Of a stretch of DNA of 35,855 bases, positions 1 through 8,757 are shown piece after piece. A model generated the notes under the pieces. That model searched no databases. It was not told where the DNA came from and saw nothing but the letters and a program-made list of their open reading frames with translations. Numbering within the stretch: the first letter of the stretch is position 1; every line of letters begins with the position of its first letter. This stretch comes from a virus. The position numbers and the translations under genes were made by a program. The stretch lies in IMG/VR virus record IMGVR_UViG_3300043446_003431, positions 1 through 35,855 of that record; one strand, given 5' to 3'.

Positions 1-2
1 AA

Positions 3-287
3 CGTGAACATGAACTACGTGTGGTGATGTCAGGCAAGACTACAAATCATACAAAAGTTGATGTAGATGGAAATATTGTAAAAGACGTACTTATATCGAT
101 TACCAATGTTAATCTTGATGACATTGATATAAATCAGATATTTGAAGACAAAACAGTTTACACACATGATTTCAACAGCACACAACCCGAACTTCGAGAT
201 ACATTCCATGGTTACATGGGCTGTAATGGTACACTGAGTTTTCAATTCTCCACACCCATTTATCTCTGGTTGCTGGAAAACATGTAA
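3..287 (+). CDS. Phage hypothetical protein, 5' end cut off by window
   Basis: The reading frame is open back to the window edge (codons run from base 3), so the GTG/ATG codons at 21-29 need not be the true start and the gene probably begins upstream. About 94 residues are visible. They are rich in Asp, Asn and Ile, and the C-terminus reads NGTLSFQFSTPIYLWLLENM, a type of ending I associate with small conserved proteins of T4-like marine phages. No catalytic motif, signal peptide or membrane segment is visible. It is separated by 15 bases, carrying a TAAATA motif, from the downstream nucleotidyltransferase gene. Function unknown. Confidence 0.7.
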   Translation, partial: REHELRVVMSGKTTNHTKVDVDGNIVKDVLISITNVNLDDIDINQIFEDKTVYTHDFNSTQPELRDTFHGYMGCNGTLSFQFSTPIYLWLLENM

Positions 288-290
288 CCA

Positions 291-296
291 TAAATA
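291..296 (+). promoter_or_regulatory. TAAATA late-promoter-like motif
   Basis: The sequence CATAAATAC sits just after the stop of the first gene and matches the core of the T4 late promoter TATAAATA. The ATG at 303 is six bases downstream with no purine-rich ribosome site between, so a transcript starting at the usual distance would be nearly leaderless. Promoter function is inferred. Confidence 0.45.
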
Positions 297-302
297 CAGT
301 TT

Positions 303-1262
303 ATGACAACTGTAGTAATCATGCCCGGGGGTTTTCACCCTTTTCATCCAGGACATCTAGCACTGTATCAATCAGCACAGCGAACATTTCCCGATGCTGA
401 AGTGTATGTGGCTGCTACCAATGACAAAAGCGACAGACCTTTTGATATATCTGACAAACAACGAATTGCCTATGCTGCAGGGGTAGAACTGGGGCACTTT
501 GTACAAGTCAAATCACCTTTTCAGGCCATGGAAATTGCCAGTCAGTACGATCCTGACAAGGATGTATTAATCTTTGTTCGCAGTGAAAAAGACGCCAACT
601 CTCCGCCCCGGCCGGGTGGTGTAAAAAAAGATGGATCGCCCAGTTATCTACAGCCACTGTTGGGTGCCAAACAATTGGAACCATTTAAAAAGCATGCCTA
701 TATGGCTTACTTGCCCACAATAGAATTTGGCCCAGGCGCATTTACGTCAGCCTCTGAAATACGTGCGGCGTGGCCTAGATTGAATGCCAAACGCAAATTG
801 GCCTTGGTCATGAGCCTGTATCCTAGCACTCAAAAAGATCCCATGGCAGCAAAAGACATAGTAAACATATTTGATCAAACCATTGGTGGTGTGGCTGAAA
901 ACCAAGGTTGGGCTGCCACATACGAAGCAGATGGCCTCACAGCAGGGTTTGGCAGCACCGGTGGCATGCATGCCACTTACCAAGATCGTTACAATCAACC
1001 TGTAGACGAAGCTCGTATTCATTTTACCGACCCCAAGACTCCAGTGAACCTGTACTACATTCCACCCAAACTACAAGCATCAGGACAGGTACAGAACGTA
1101 GCACACAACATTCCCTACAGCACGGTGATGCCTTTGATTCAACGCATCAAACAAAAATACCCCTCAATGAATCCTGAATACATGGTTTGGTATCCCATGG
1201 GCCAAGACCGATTTGGTCAACGACTCAAAGAAGATTACATTGACGAGCGATCAAACTGCTAA
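303..1262 (+). CDS. Cytidylyltransferase-like nucleotidyltransferase with C-terminal extension
   Basis: The N-terminal half (about residues 1-175) is a HxGH-family nucleotidyltransferase. It has an N-terminal beta strand followed by H15-P-G-H18, the nucleotide-binding signature, and TSASEIR near residues 148-154, which matches the usual (S/T)SxxIR second motif. Such enzymes transfer a nucleotidyl group to a phosphorylated sugar, cofactor or lipid head group; the substrate cannot be told here. Residues 176-319 form an extension without recognised catalytic motifs; it begins near a GGVAEN sequence (V197-A198-E199) like the Val-Ala-Glu junctions in the modular genes downstream. The ATG follows a TAAATA motif and has no ribosome site. 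The 3' end overlaps the next gene. The domain call is firm; the biological role is open. Confidence 0.8.
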   Translation: MTTVVIMPGGFHPFHPGHLALYQSAQRTFPDAEVYVAATNDKSDRPFDISDKQRIAYAAGVELGHFVQVKSPFQAMEIASQYDPDKDVLIFVRSEKDANSPPRPGGVKKDGSPSYLQPLLGAKQLEPFKKHAYMAYLPTIEFGPGAFTSASEIRAAWPRLNAKRKLALVMSLYPSTQKDPMAAKDIVNIFDQTIGGVAENQGWAATYEADGLTAGFGSTGGMHATYQDRYNQPVDEARIHFTDPKTPVNLYYIPPKLQASGQVQNVAHNIPYSTVMPLIQRIKQKYPSMNPEYMVWYPMGQDRFGQRLKEDYIDERSNC

Positions 1263-2379
1263 TCCTTACTACTGTCCGTTAATTTTTAACGGTATGTATG
1301 TAGAAAAAATCAATCAAGACAAAGTAAAAATATCTGCATGCTGTGTCAATACTCCTGGACCAGAAACAGATACAATTGACTTTGACAATGACCTATACCT
1401 GCAATCACAGCGAAAGTTAGTGAAACAACACAAACCAGTACCAGGCTGCCATGCCTGCAACAACAACTACACCACATTCAGTCTCAAAGACAATGCCATC
1501 AGCCATTTCCAAAATACCTCAGTGGATGTCAATAGACCCAGACTTACCAAACTTGACTGGAACGTGGATCCTACTTGCAACGCTCGTTGTATACAATGCA
1601 GTTCGCACTATAGCAGTGCCTGGGCTGCAGAAGATGCAGCACATGGTAAAATTATCCATGTGCGAGCTACCAATTACACTAGACATAACTTGGCGGCAAA
1701 ATCAATTGATGTTTCTGAGTTGACCAGTCTCTATTTCAACGGCGGTGAGCCTATGTTGAGCAAAGAGCCCCTGGAGTTTTTGAGACGCATAGAAAAAAAT
1801 GGCAATATTAAAAAATTAAATCTTTCATTTAACACCAATGGTAGCATTAGACCTTGTTGTGAGTTTATGGAATTAGCAGCCATGTGTAAATCTGTGGTAG
1901 TAAATTTCAGTCTTGACGGAATTGGACCAGCGTTTGAATACATTAGAAATCCTTTGAGTTGGCAAACTGTTGAACAAAATATCAGTTGGTGGAATGACCA
2001 AAAGATACCTACTATAAAATTCAACATAACTTTTGTATTGGGTGTACACAACATTGACATTGCGGAAGACACCTACAATTGGTATAAAGATATGTGCCAT
2101 ACTCACAAACAAATGGTAGGATTTGTGATTAACCAATGCTATGGTATTTTAGCGTTAGATTACACTTCTGCAAAACTAAAACAAGTGTGGGCAGAAAAAT
2201 ATATTGGAGATGATTACATCCATTCTACAATTCGCAGTATATTAGAAAAATCTGCCGATGCCCAAGAGGACAAAACTTGGCAAAGACATCTTGAAATGAT
2301 TGATTCTAGACGAAAATTAGATTGGACCATGCACTTGCCTAAGTTGCATGAGGCCTGGAAAAATTCACAGTCATTATAA
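1240..2379 (+). CDS. Twitch-type radical SAM protein
   Basis: The protein carries a radical SAM iron-sulfur motif CX3CX2C (CNARCIQC, residues 113-120 from this start) followed by YFNGGEPML, the SAM-binding GGEP motif. Further Cys pairs lie upstream (CC, then GCHAC) and could bind an auxiliary cluster, as in twitch/SPASM relatives. These enzymes make a 5'-deoxyadenosyl radical and modify peptides or small molecules; the substrate is unknown. The start is uncertain: no ATG precedes the conserved N-terminus. I prefer TTG at 1240 because AAGAAG lies seven bases upstream; TTG at 1213 would add nine residues. The gene overlaps the preceding nucleotidyltransferase. Between this gene and the next lie a TAAATA motif and a clear ribosome site. 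Confidence 0.8.
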   Translation: MTSDQTANPYYCPLIFNGMYVEKINQDKVKISACCVNTPGPETDTIDFDNDLYLQSQRKLVKQHKPVPGCHACNNNYTTFSLKDNAISHFQNTSVDVNRPRLTKLDWNVDPTCNARCIQCSSHYSSAWAAEDAAHGKIIHVRATNYTRHNLAAKSIDVSELTSLYFNGGEPMLSKEPLEFLRRIEKNGNIKKLNLSFNTNGSIRPCCEFMELAAMCKSVVVNFSLDGIGPAFEYIRNPLSWQTVEQNISWWNDQKIPTIKFNITFVLGVHNIDIAEDTYNWYKDMCHTHKQMVGFVINQCYGILALDYTSAKLKQVWAEKYIGDDYIHSTIRSILEKSADAQEDKTWQRHLEMIDSRRKLDWTMHLPKLHEAWKNSQSL

Positions 2380-2385
2380 CCCTAG

Positions 2386-2412
2386 TAAATACCTACACAT
2401 TTTTAACGGAGA
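2386..2412 (+). promoter_or_regulatory. TAAATA late-promoter-like motif plus GGAGA ribosome site
   Basis: TAAATA at 2386-2391 is followed by GGAGA at 2408-2412, four bases before the ATG at 2417. Unlike most other TAAATA sites here, the spacing leaves room for a short leader with a ribosome site. The ribosome site fixes the start of the following glycosyltransferase gene. Confidence 0.5.
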
Positions 2413-2416
2413 ACCC

Positions 2417-3352
2417 ATGTCAGATCAAGCACCGGTGACCACAACACCACCCACAAACCCTGCCACCACTAACCAGCAAAACATTCAAGTCAACATTGAT
2501 TATTTGCGTACCACACGAGTGCATATCTGTATGCCTTGCTATGGTGGACAGTTGACCGAACAGTGTTTCATGAGTTATATCAAATGGTCCAATATCTGCA
2601 GGCAACTGGGCATTGACTGGACTGTGGAAACCATGACCAATGAGAGTTTGATTTCACGTGCAAGAAACACACTCACTGCCAAGTTCTTACACACCAAAGA
2701 GTCAACACACCTGATGTTTATTGACGCTGACATTGGCTGGGAACCCTGGCACTTGCTGGTGATGTTGGATGCACAAAAAGACGTCATCGGCGGTTTGTAT
2801 CCCATGAAATCCCTGCCGGTGAAATGGTGTGTAAACGGCATCCCTGGCCTGGTAGAAGATCCCAATTCCAATCTTGTGGAAGTCACCAAGACTGGCACTG
2901 GTTTTTTGTTGATCAAGCGTGATGTATTTGACAAGCTCAATGCACACCCTGCCACCAAGCCGTTCAACAATGACATTGGTTTGCCTGAAGAACTCAACCC
3001 CTACATGAAAACCTACTTTGACACAGCGGTACGTGAAAACCGCTACTACTCAGAAGACTGGACCTTCTGTGAAAACTGGCGTGATCTCGGTGGACAGGTC
3101 TGGGTAGACAAACGTGTGTTGTTGCGACACGTGGGCACATACACATTTGACTACGCCACACACGAACAACTGTACAAGGACCTCAAGGTCATGTTTGAGC
3201 CCAATGTCAACATTGTCACAGCTCCGGCTGGAGCATTGCCCACCAATGCAGTGCCTGCAGGACACGAATTGGCCAAGGAGCCAGCACCTGAACCTGAGCC
3301 AAAGTTCATGGCTTCTAGCAAAAAGAACAAGAAAGCAACGGCCGCGGCCTAA
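2417..3352 (+). CDS. GT-A-like glycosyltransferase
   Basis: About 311 residues. After a low-complexity Thr/Pro/Asn-rich N-terminus, the protein has strands typical of nucleotide-diphospho-sugar transferases: VHICMPCYGG, then TNESLISRARNTL, then LMFIDADIGW with the DxD-type metal-binding triad DAD. A later YYSEDWTFCENWRDLGG segment resembles the acceptor-side acidic region. These enzymes add sugars to DNA bases, proteins or surface glycans; which applies here is unknown. The C-terminus is Ala/Pro/Glu-rich and ends in a Lys-rich tail. GGAGA at 2408-2412 supports this ATG rather than an in-frame start about 70 bases upstream that overlaps the radical SAM gene. Confidence 0.75.
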   Translation: MSDQAPVTTTPPTNPATTNQQNIQVNIDYLRTTRVHICMPCYGGQLTEQCFMSYIKWSNICRQLGIDWTVETMTNESLISRARNTLTAKFLHTKESTHLMFIDADIGWEPWHLLVMLDAQKDVIGGLYPMKSLPVKWCVNGIPGLVEDPNSNLVEVTKTGTGFLLIKRDVFDKLNAHPATKPFNNDIGLPEELNPYMKTYFDTAVRENRYYSEDWTFCENWRDLGGQVWVDKRVLLRHVGTYTFDYATHEQLYKDLKVMFEPNVNIVTAPAGALPTNAVPAGHELAKEPAPEPEPKFMASSKKNKKATAAA

Positions 3353-3355
3353 CGG

Positions 3356-3361
3356 TAAATA
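3356..3361 (+). promoter_or_regulatory. TAAATA late-promoter-like motif
   Basis: GGTAAATACAG lies just after the glycosyltransferase stop. The ATG at 3368 is six bases beyond the motif with no ribosome site, the same geometry as at 291-303 and nearly the same flanks (TAAATACAG followed by YTTATG). Confidence 0.5.
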
Positions 3362-3367
3362 CAGCTT

Positions 3368-6300
3368 ATGAACATTCATGAGCTGACTACCTTTAATCTT
3401 GCCGATGCAGTGCGATTTCATCGCCGTCTCAATCCCAGAATCTGGGGGCGAGACGAGCATTTACTGCCTGCGGTGCGTGAAAAACTCTTGGCCATAGCAG
3501 AGGACTTTCAAGAATTCTTGGGAGTGGAAGACCTTGATGTCCAAGATATCACTGTGTCAGGCAGCAACGCAGCCTACTCCTACACAAAAAACTCTGACAT
3601 TGATCTACACCTAGTGGTCAACATGCCAACAGATCCAGTGTACCAAGAATTGTTCACTGCAAAAAAATACCAATACAACGACGAGCATAACATAAAAATT
3701 GGCGGCGCTGACGTAGAATTGTACGTACAGCCTGCGGACCAGGCCCATCACAGCCAAGGCATTTATTCTATTCAAAACAACAAATGGATCAGTGTGCCCA
3801 AGCGTAAACGTGCGCAGATAGATGATGTGTGTGTGCGTGACAAAGTGGCATCCTTGGACGCTAGAATTCATTCCGCAGTGAAAAGTAAAAATCTTGAAGC
3901 CATTGTTCGACTATGGGACAAGATCAAAGCCATGCGGCAGATAGGGCTGGAACAGCACGGCGAGTTTGGCTGCGAAAACATTGCTTTTAAAATGTTGCGC
4001 AACTCAGGTTGTATCAAATTGTTGAAAGACACCAAGACTGAGTTGGAAGATCAGGCACTGAGTCTGCGTGAAGCAGACCGTCCACCAAAACGTTTCCGTT
4101 ATGGTTTTAGCGAAGACATCATGGATCCCACCCAGCAATCTTACAGTTCGGCTGACGGTGTGGCACCAACCACCAAATCTTTTTTGGAACACTCAGACTC
4201 TAACAGCAGTGATGTACAAGACTTTATTCAGCATGTCACAGCAGAATTGGGTATTGATCCATTACCAAAAATCCGGCTGCATACAGATCCTGACTGGAGC
4301 ACACATAATCACAGTTTTGGTCGTTATGATCCTGACACGCACACACTCAACGTCAGCATGCCCAATCGTCACATACTAGATGTACTGCGTACTGTGGCAC
4401 ATGAACTGGTGCATTGCAGTCAACATCAACAACATGGTGACATACCAGATGACGCAGGCGAAACCGGTAGTCGTTGGGAAAATGATGCCAATGCCCGAGC
4501 CGGCATCATCATGCGTGACTGGGCCAACACACATCCCGAACACTTTGCCCATGAGCCCTTGGAAGAAAATGCATCAGGCTATATTCCCAAAAACAAAAAG
4601 GAAGCAGCCATGCCGCAGTATGCCATGGCTCTTTCAGTGGACATCAAACCTGGTGAAGTGGGCAGACAGGCCAACAAATTAGCACTCAAAACTGGACGCA
4701 ATGGCGAGCCAGGCTTGTTACAGCCTGATGCACAAAATCTATTGCGTGAGTTCTCTGAGTTTGTGACAGAACAAGAAAACCTGTTTGAAATCTCCATGAG
4801 TCCCACAAGCCTGAAAAAACTCAGCGCACAAACTGGTGCCCTGGCCGGCATGGAGTTTGAAATGATTGTGCCTGGTGTTCGGGACGAAGATCAAGATCGA
4901 GAGCCCGACTATGACTACGATGAACGCACCAGGAGCATTGATGAAATCTGTGACTTCTTCAATGACGGAGATTTCAACGGTCGCAGACAGATTGATGATC
5001 TAAGACGCAGATTGACAAATTCTTATGAAGAGTGGGCCGAAGATCAAATTCAAGCAGAATGGGACAATCAAGGCCTGGCCCATGTGTATCAGTATGTAAA
5101 AAACAATGTAGACGATGACACCATCATTGAAGCCCTGGGCCTGGAACCTGATGAAGCGGGCGACCCTCCTGTGATAGGTCGTACAGATTACACACAATAT
5201 GCAGAACTCTGCATGGAAGAACAAAACGATGTCTATGACGAGGCTCTGCAGGAATTTCGCGACGAGTGGTTCAATGACTACAATCACGAAGACGACTGGC
5301 TGCAGAGTGAAGGCCTTGACTACATGAGCAATGTAGAACAGGAATACAGTGGCCTAGTGACATGGCCGCACTGGAATGATCCTGATGCTGGCGAAACAGA
5401 TGTGGAACAAGTGGCCGACAACTTCAGTGCTGCCATTGGTCGCAAGGTCAACTGGAGTCGTAACTATCACGGTGGTCGGCGAGAACCCAATGCCTATGTG
5501 GTGGAACCTGACAGCAGCCTGGACCCAGATGATCCCAATGATTCTGGCCTGGAGTTTGTGAGCCCGCCCCTGCCCATTGAAGAACTGTTGAGTGATTTGA
5601 ACACTGTGAAAGCATGGGCTGATAAGACAGGTTGCTATACCAACGACTCAACTGGCCTGCACATCAATGTATCAGTGCCGGGTTGGTCAGGAGACAACAA
5701 TCAGTTGGACTATGTCAAATTGGCTGTGTTGCTGGGTGATGAGTATGTGCTGGATGTGTTTGGTCGTGCAGGCAATACCTATGCCAAGTCAGCCATGGGC
5801 AAGATTCGCAGTATCATAAAACAAAACCCTGCCAAGGCAGAAGAACTGCTGACCAAAATGAAGTCAGGCATGGATCAACTGGCCAGCAAGGCCATACACT
5901 CGGGTTCAACAGAAAAATACACTTCAATCAACAACAAAACAGGCTACATTGAGTTCCGCTCACCAGGTGGCGACTGGTTAGATGCCAACTTTGACCAGAT
6001 TGAAAACACCTTGCGTAGATTCACAGTGGCCCTGAGTGCAGCCGTGGATCCTGAAGCCTACAGAAAAGAATACCTAAAGAAACTGTACAAGTTGTTGGAT
6101 GTTTCTAGCGAAAAAGATCCCTTGAGTTATTTTGCCAAATATGCCGCAGGTGAACTGCCCCGGGCTGCACTGAAGAGTTTTGTGCGTCAAGCTAGACTGG
6201 AACGTGAAGTCAAACGTGGCAAGGAAACAGGCCCAATGTGGTGGAAGGTTTCAAATCCACCACAAAGTTTTGCCAGTATCGAAGTGGTGGCAAGTTCACA

Positions 6301-7747
6301 GGAAGAAGCCATACAAAAAGCCCTGGGACCAGATGGCTATCCAAATTGGGCCAACACTATCAATTCAGTTGTGGCCGAACCTGTGCGTCCCTACAAACAA
6401 GAACCTGTTACCGCACCTGCTGCATCTACCGCAGTGCCAGCGGCTGGAGCGTCCACCACTGTGTCACATCCTGAAGGTCGCGGCAGACCACACGATCCCA
6501 CAGGACGTTATGCCATTGTGGCACGAAGTGATCGGGCAGCATATGGTCGCCGTGGCGGGCCTGCACCCTACTACTATTTTAGATTCAACATGGGTAATCT
6601 CGAAGATCAAGGTCATGGACGCGGTGTTCTACAGGCCTGGGCTGCAAGAAACAACGTCAATGCTGCTGATTACATGGTAGTGGATACCGAAGAATACGCT
6701 GACAGTGGTACTGCACAGGATCTCCCCAACCTCTTCCCAGACATACCAGCTGCCAACCCCACAGGTGAGTTCAATGGGCAATGGAAAGTTGTTGATGGTT
6801 TGGGTAGAGAAGTATATAGATTTGGCGGTGTGGGCAACAGTCAAGCAGATGCTAATAGAGTAGCCGCAACCTGGGCAAGAACCACAGGCTTTGATGGCAA
6901 CATTGAAGTATATCCGGTGATGGCGGAAAGCCTGCGTGAATATCGAATGCAACAGCCCAGTCATGGTCCAGGCGCAATAAAGGATTTGAACGAACCCTTG
7001 GGTCCAGAGTCACCACCCCAAATGCCCGACGGCACCATCAAAGTAGATGTGTCAGACATGTACGACTGGTACAAACTTGGCCAAAAGATATCAGATCTAG
7101 ACAGCATCCAACCAGGCGAACTGGGTTCTGGTCCCCCATCAACTGTATTTGCATTTGGTAGTGAAGACTTGGAAAACATGTACAGTCACCAACTCACAAG
7201 ACTGGGTTTGAAAACACATGACTTGGATGAACCAGGTGAAGAAGACATAGATGAGAACTTTGCTGATGGCAAGAATCCTGGACGCAAGGGTTTAGCCAAA
7301 CGTGTAGGGGTCAACACCAAAGCGTCAGTCAGCAGTTTGAGAAAAACTGCCAAGCACAGCTCGGGTGAAAAGCAACGCATGGCACATTGGTTGGCCAACA
7401 TGAAGGCCGGCAGAGCCAAGGCCAACAAAAGCAAAACCAACGAAGCAATCATAGGCTACTTGCACTTTCCCAACATCACTGTGGGAGTGGACGAACATGC
7501 AATTGAACGTGCTCAGACTCATGGCATTGATCCCAATCAAATTGACGCTTGTTTGAAAAAATTACAAAAAGTTGTGACTCAGTTATTGTCTATGGAACTA
7601 AACAATACAGTGTGGGTATATGATGCCAACACCAATGTCGCTCTAGGACTGCGTAGAATCAGCAGCACTGATCCTAAATTCAAACTAAAAACTGTGGTCA
7701 ATAACAGACCCTATGATGGTCAAACTCCTATAATAGACATACCATGA
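3368..7747 (+). CDS. Giant modular protein: nucleotidyltransferase, zincin, amidoligase-like and small C-terminal modules
   Basis: 1459 residues. Residues 1-235 look like a Pol-beta-type nucleotidyltransferase, with G65-S66 and S76-DIDLH. Residues 285-395 carry the zinc-protease motif HELVH (345-349) followed by GETGSRWENDANA, which could supply a third ligand. Residues 398-455 form a small module starting NASGYIPK. Residues 490-890 resemble an amidoligase (carboxylate-amine ligase): GMEFEMIVPG, SGLEFVSPPL, STGLHINVSVPG and GYIEFRSPGG. Residues 965-1185 hold three short alpha/beta modules; 1296-1350 a basic FADGKNPG...KAGRAK module; and 1360-1459 a compact domain with HAIERAQ. Hydrophobic-x-Glu triplets precede several modules (400/401, 474/475, 1187/1188, 1296/1297). 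Domain calls are by motif and memory, and the overall role is unknown; a packaged virion protein is my inference. Confidence 0.8.
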   Translation: MNIHELTTFNLADAVRFHRRLNPRIWGRDEHLLPAVREKLLAIAEDFQEFLGVEDLDVQDITVSGSNAAYSYTKNSDIDLHLVVNMPTDPVYQELFTAKKYQYNDEHNIKIGGADVELYVQPADQAHHSQGIYSIQNNKWISVPKRKRAQIDDVCVRDKVASLDARIHSAVKSKNLEAIVRLWDKIKAMRQIGLEQHGEFGCENIAFKMLRNSGCIKLLKDTKTELEDQALSLREADRPPKRFRYGFSEDIMDPTQQSYSSADGVAPTTKSFLEHSDSNSSDVQDFIQHVTAELGIDPLPKIRLHTDPDWSTHNHSFGRYDPDTHTLNVSMPNRHILDVLRTVAHELVHCSQHQQHGDIPDDAGETGSRWENDANARAGIIMRDWANTHPEHFAHEPLEENASGYIPKNKKEAAMPQYAMALSVDIKPGEVGRQANKLALKTGRNGEPGLLQPDAQNLLREFSEFVTEQENLFEISMSPTSLKKLSAQTGALAGMEFEMIVPGVRDEDQDREPDYDYDERTRSIDEICDFFNDGDFNGRRQIDDLRRRLTNSYEEWAEDQIQAEWDNQGLAHVYQYVKNNVDDDTIIEALGLEPDEAGDPPVIGRTDYTQYAELCMEEQNDVYDEALQEFRDEWFNDYNHEDDWLQSEGLDYMSNVEQEYSGLVTWPHWNDPDAGETDVEQVADNFSAAIGRKVNWSRNYHGGRREPNAYVVEPDSSLDPDDPNDSGLEFVSPPLPIEELLSDLNTVKAWADKTGCYTNDSTGLHINVSVPGWSGDNNQLDYVKLAVLLGDEYVLDVFGRAGNTYAKSAMGKIRSIIKQNPAKAEELLTKMKSGMDQLASKAIHSGSTEKYTSINNKTGYIEFRSPGGDWLDANFDQIENTLRRFTVALSAAVDPEAYRKEYLKKLYKLLDVSSEKDPLSYFAKYAAGELPRAALKSFVRQARLEREVKRGKETGPMWWKVSNPPQSFASIEVVASSQEEAIQKALGPDGYPNWANTINSVVAEPVRPYKQEPVTAPAASTAVPAAGASTTVSHPEGRGRPHDPTGRYAIVARSDRAAYGRRGGPAPYYYFRFNMGNLEDQGHGRGVLQAWAARNNVNAADYMVVDTEEYADSGTAQDLPNLFPDIPAANPTGEFNGQWKVVDGLGREVYRFGGVGNSQADANRVAATWARTTGFDGNIEVYPVMAESLREYRMQQPSHGPGAIKDLNEPLGPESPPQMPDGTIKVDVSDMYDWYKLGQKISDLDSIQPGELGSGPPSTVFAFGSEDLENMYSHQLTRLGLKTHDLDEPGEEDIDENFADGKNPGRKGLAKRVGVNTKASVSSLRKTAKHSSGEKQRMAHWLANMKAGRAKANKSKTNEAIIGYLHFPNITVGVDEHAIERAQTHGIDPNQIDACLKKLQKVVTQLLSMELNNTVWVYDANTNVALGLRRISSTDPKFKLKTVVNNRPYDGQTPIIDIP

Positions 7748-8172
7748 GAAACCTAATCAACCTTATTGAAGCCAAACAGCGTGGTTGTCCCTTGGCCACA
7801 CATGACATTGACGAGAATCTAAAGAATCGTCAACGAGCCATTGACGACTATCACTATGGCCCGGCCAATCCTGACCGCCCTGAAGACTACTGGCGCAAAA
7901 GTGCCAAGATATTCAAGGTCAGTGAAGCCACTGCCCGCACCATGCAGTGTGCCAACTGCGGTGCGTTTGATGTCAGTGACAGCATGCGTGAGTGTATCAG
8001 TGCAGGCATACGTGGTGATGAGACCGCGGTGGATGCCAATGCCAGCATCAACCTAGCAGACTTAGGCTACTGCAATTTTTTACACTTCAAGTGTGCAGGT
8101 GCTAGATCCTGCAAGGCCTGGATCACCGGCGGACCCATCACTGAAAAAGACAAGAATAAGTCAGCGGACTAA
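7744..8172 (+). CDS. Small Cys-rich phage protein, possible zinc ribbon
   Basis: 142 residues, starting inside the stop of the giant gene (ATGA overlap). The N-terminus MRNLINLIEAK places a hydrophobic-x-Glu triplet at residues 7-9, and DIDEN repeats the pattern at 22-25. The central part has CANCGAFD followed by further Cys residues (RECIS, GYCNF, FKCAG, RSCKAW), which could bind one or two zinc ions. I associate this family with T4-like marine phages but know no function. Its position in the modular run and its N-terminus fit the proposed capsid-targeted set. Confidence 0.75.
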   Translation: MRNLINLIEAKQRGCPLATHDIDENLKNRQRAIDDYHYGPANPDRPEDYWRKSAKIFKVSEATARTMQCANCGAFDVSDSMRECISAGIRGDETAVDANASINLADLGYCNFLHFKCAGARSCKAWITGGPITEKDKNKSAD

Positions 8173-8175
8173 ACT

Positions 8176-8751
8176 GTGCAACAACATGAATTCACTGCGG
8201 AAGCATCGCCCAACACCCTGGGTGGCAGTTTTACTCCTGATCTTGTAAACAGCAAGACATGGCTGTGCAATCAACTGCGAAAAGAACTGGGCGGCAGATC
8301 TGCCGGAGACATCTACATCCTGGGTTCATGGTACGGCAACCTGGGCATATTTTTGCAAGAAGCCAACATTGAATTTGATCGGCTGATCATGGTGGAAACT
8401 CGGCAACAACTGCTGGCCACTGCACGACGTCTGCTGGCACCCTTGTATCAACAGGGCAGACTGAAGTTGGTGCTGGGACTGGCTGAACGCATTGAATATC
8501 CACGCAAGAATTTCACAGTGATCAATACCAGTGTGAACGACATGCGTCGTACATGGTTGCAGCGTGTGCCTGATGACACACTGACAGTGATACAAGGGCG
8601 TAACAACCTAGACAATCCCCGAGTGGCCACTGATGGTGCGGCTCAATTCTACATGAAATTTCCTTTGGATCGCACTACATATTGGGGCGAACGACGACTG
8701 CGTGATCCTGAAACCCGCTACCGACGTTGGATGAAGATTGGCTATAAATAA
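8176..8751 (+). CDS. Class I methyltransferase-like phage protein
   Basis: 191 residues from a GTG codon; no better start is near. YILGSWYGNLGIFL resembles the glycine-containing SAM-binding loop of class I methyltransferases, and DRLIMVET fits the following acidic strand. The catalytic half is weak: no NPPY-type or Pro-Cys motif is present, and the C-terminus (RDPETRYRRWMKIGYK) is basic. A methyltransferase-like fold is inferred; enzymatic activity is not established. It lies between two genes of the modular run and ends just upstream of an exact TATAAATA. Confidence 0.6.
   Translation: MQQHEFTAEASPNTLGGSFTPDLVNSKTWLCNQLRKELGGRSAGDIYILGSWYGNLGIFLQEANIEFDRLIMVETRQQLLATARRLLAPLYQQGRLKLVLGLAERIEYPRKNFTVINTSVNDMRRTWLQRVPDDTLTVIQGRNNLDNPRVATDGAAQFYMKFPLDRTTYWGERRLRDPETRYRRWMKIGYK
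8743..8750 (+). promoter_or_regulatory. TATAAATA late-promoter-like motif
   Basis: An exact match to the T4 late promoter core overlaps the stop of the preceding gene. The ATG at 8758 lies seven bases downstream without a ribosome site. Confidence 0.55.
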
Positions 8752-8757
8752 ACAATC

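Noticed and set aside
30-356. Antisense 108-codon frame at the window start
   Set aside because: Cys-rich, no ribosome site, and opposite the partial gene and the nucleotidyltransferase start.
6180-6680. 166-codon frame in another phase inside the giant gene
   Set aside because: The main frame carries domain structure across it; the alternative is Trp/His/Gln-rich without motif.
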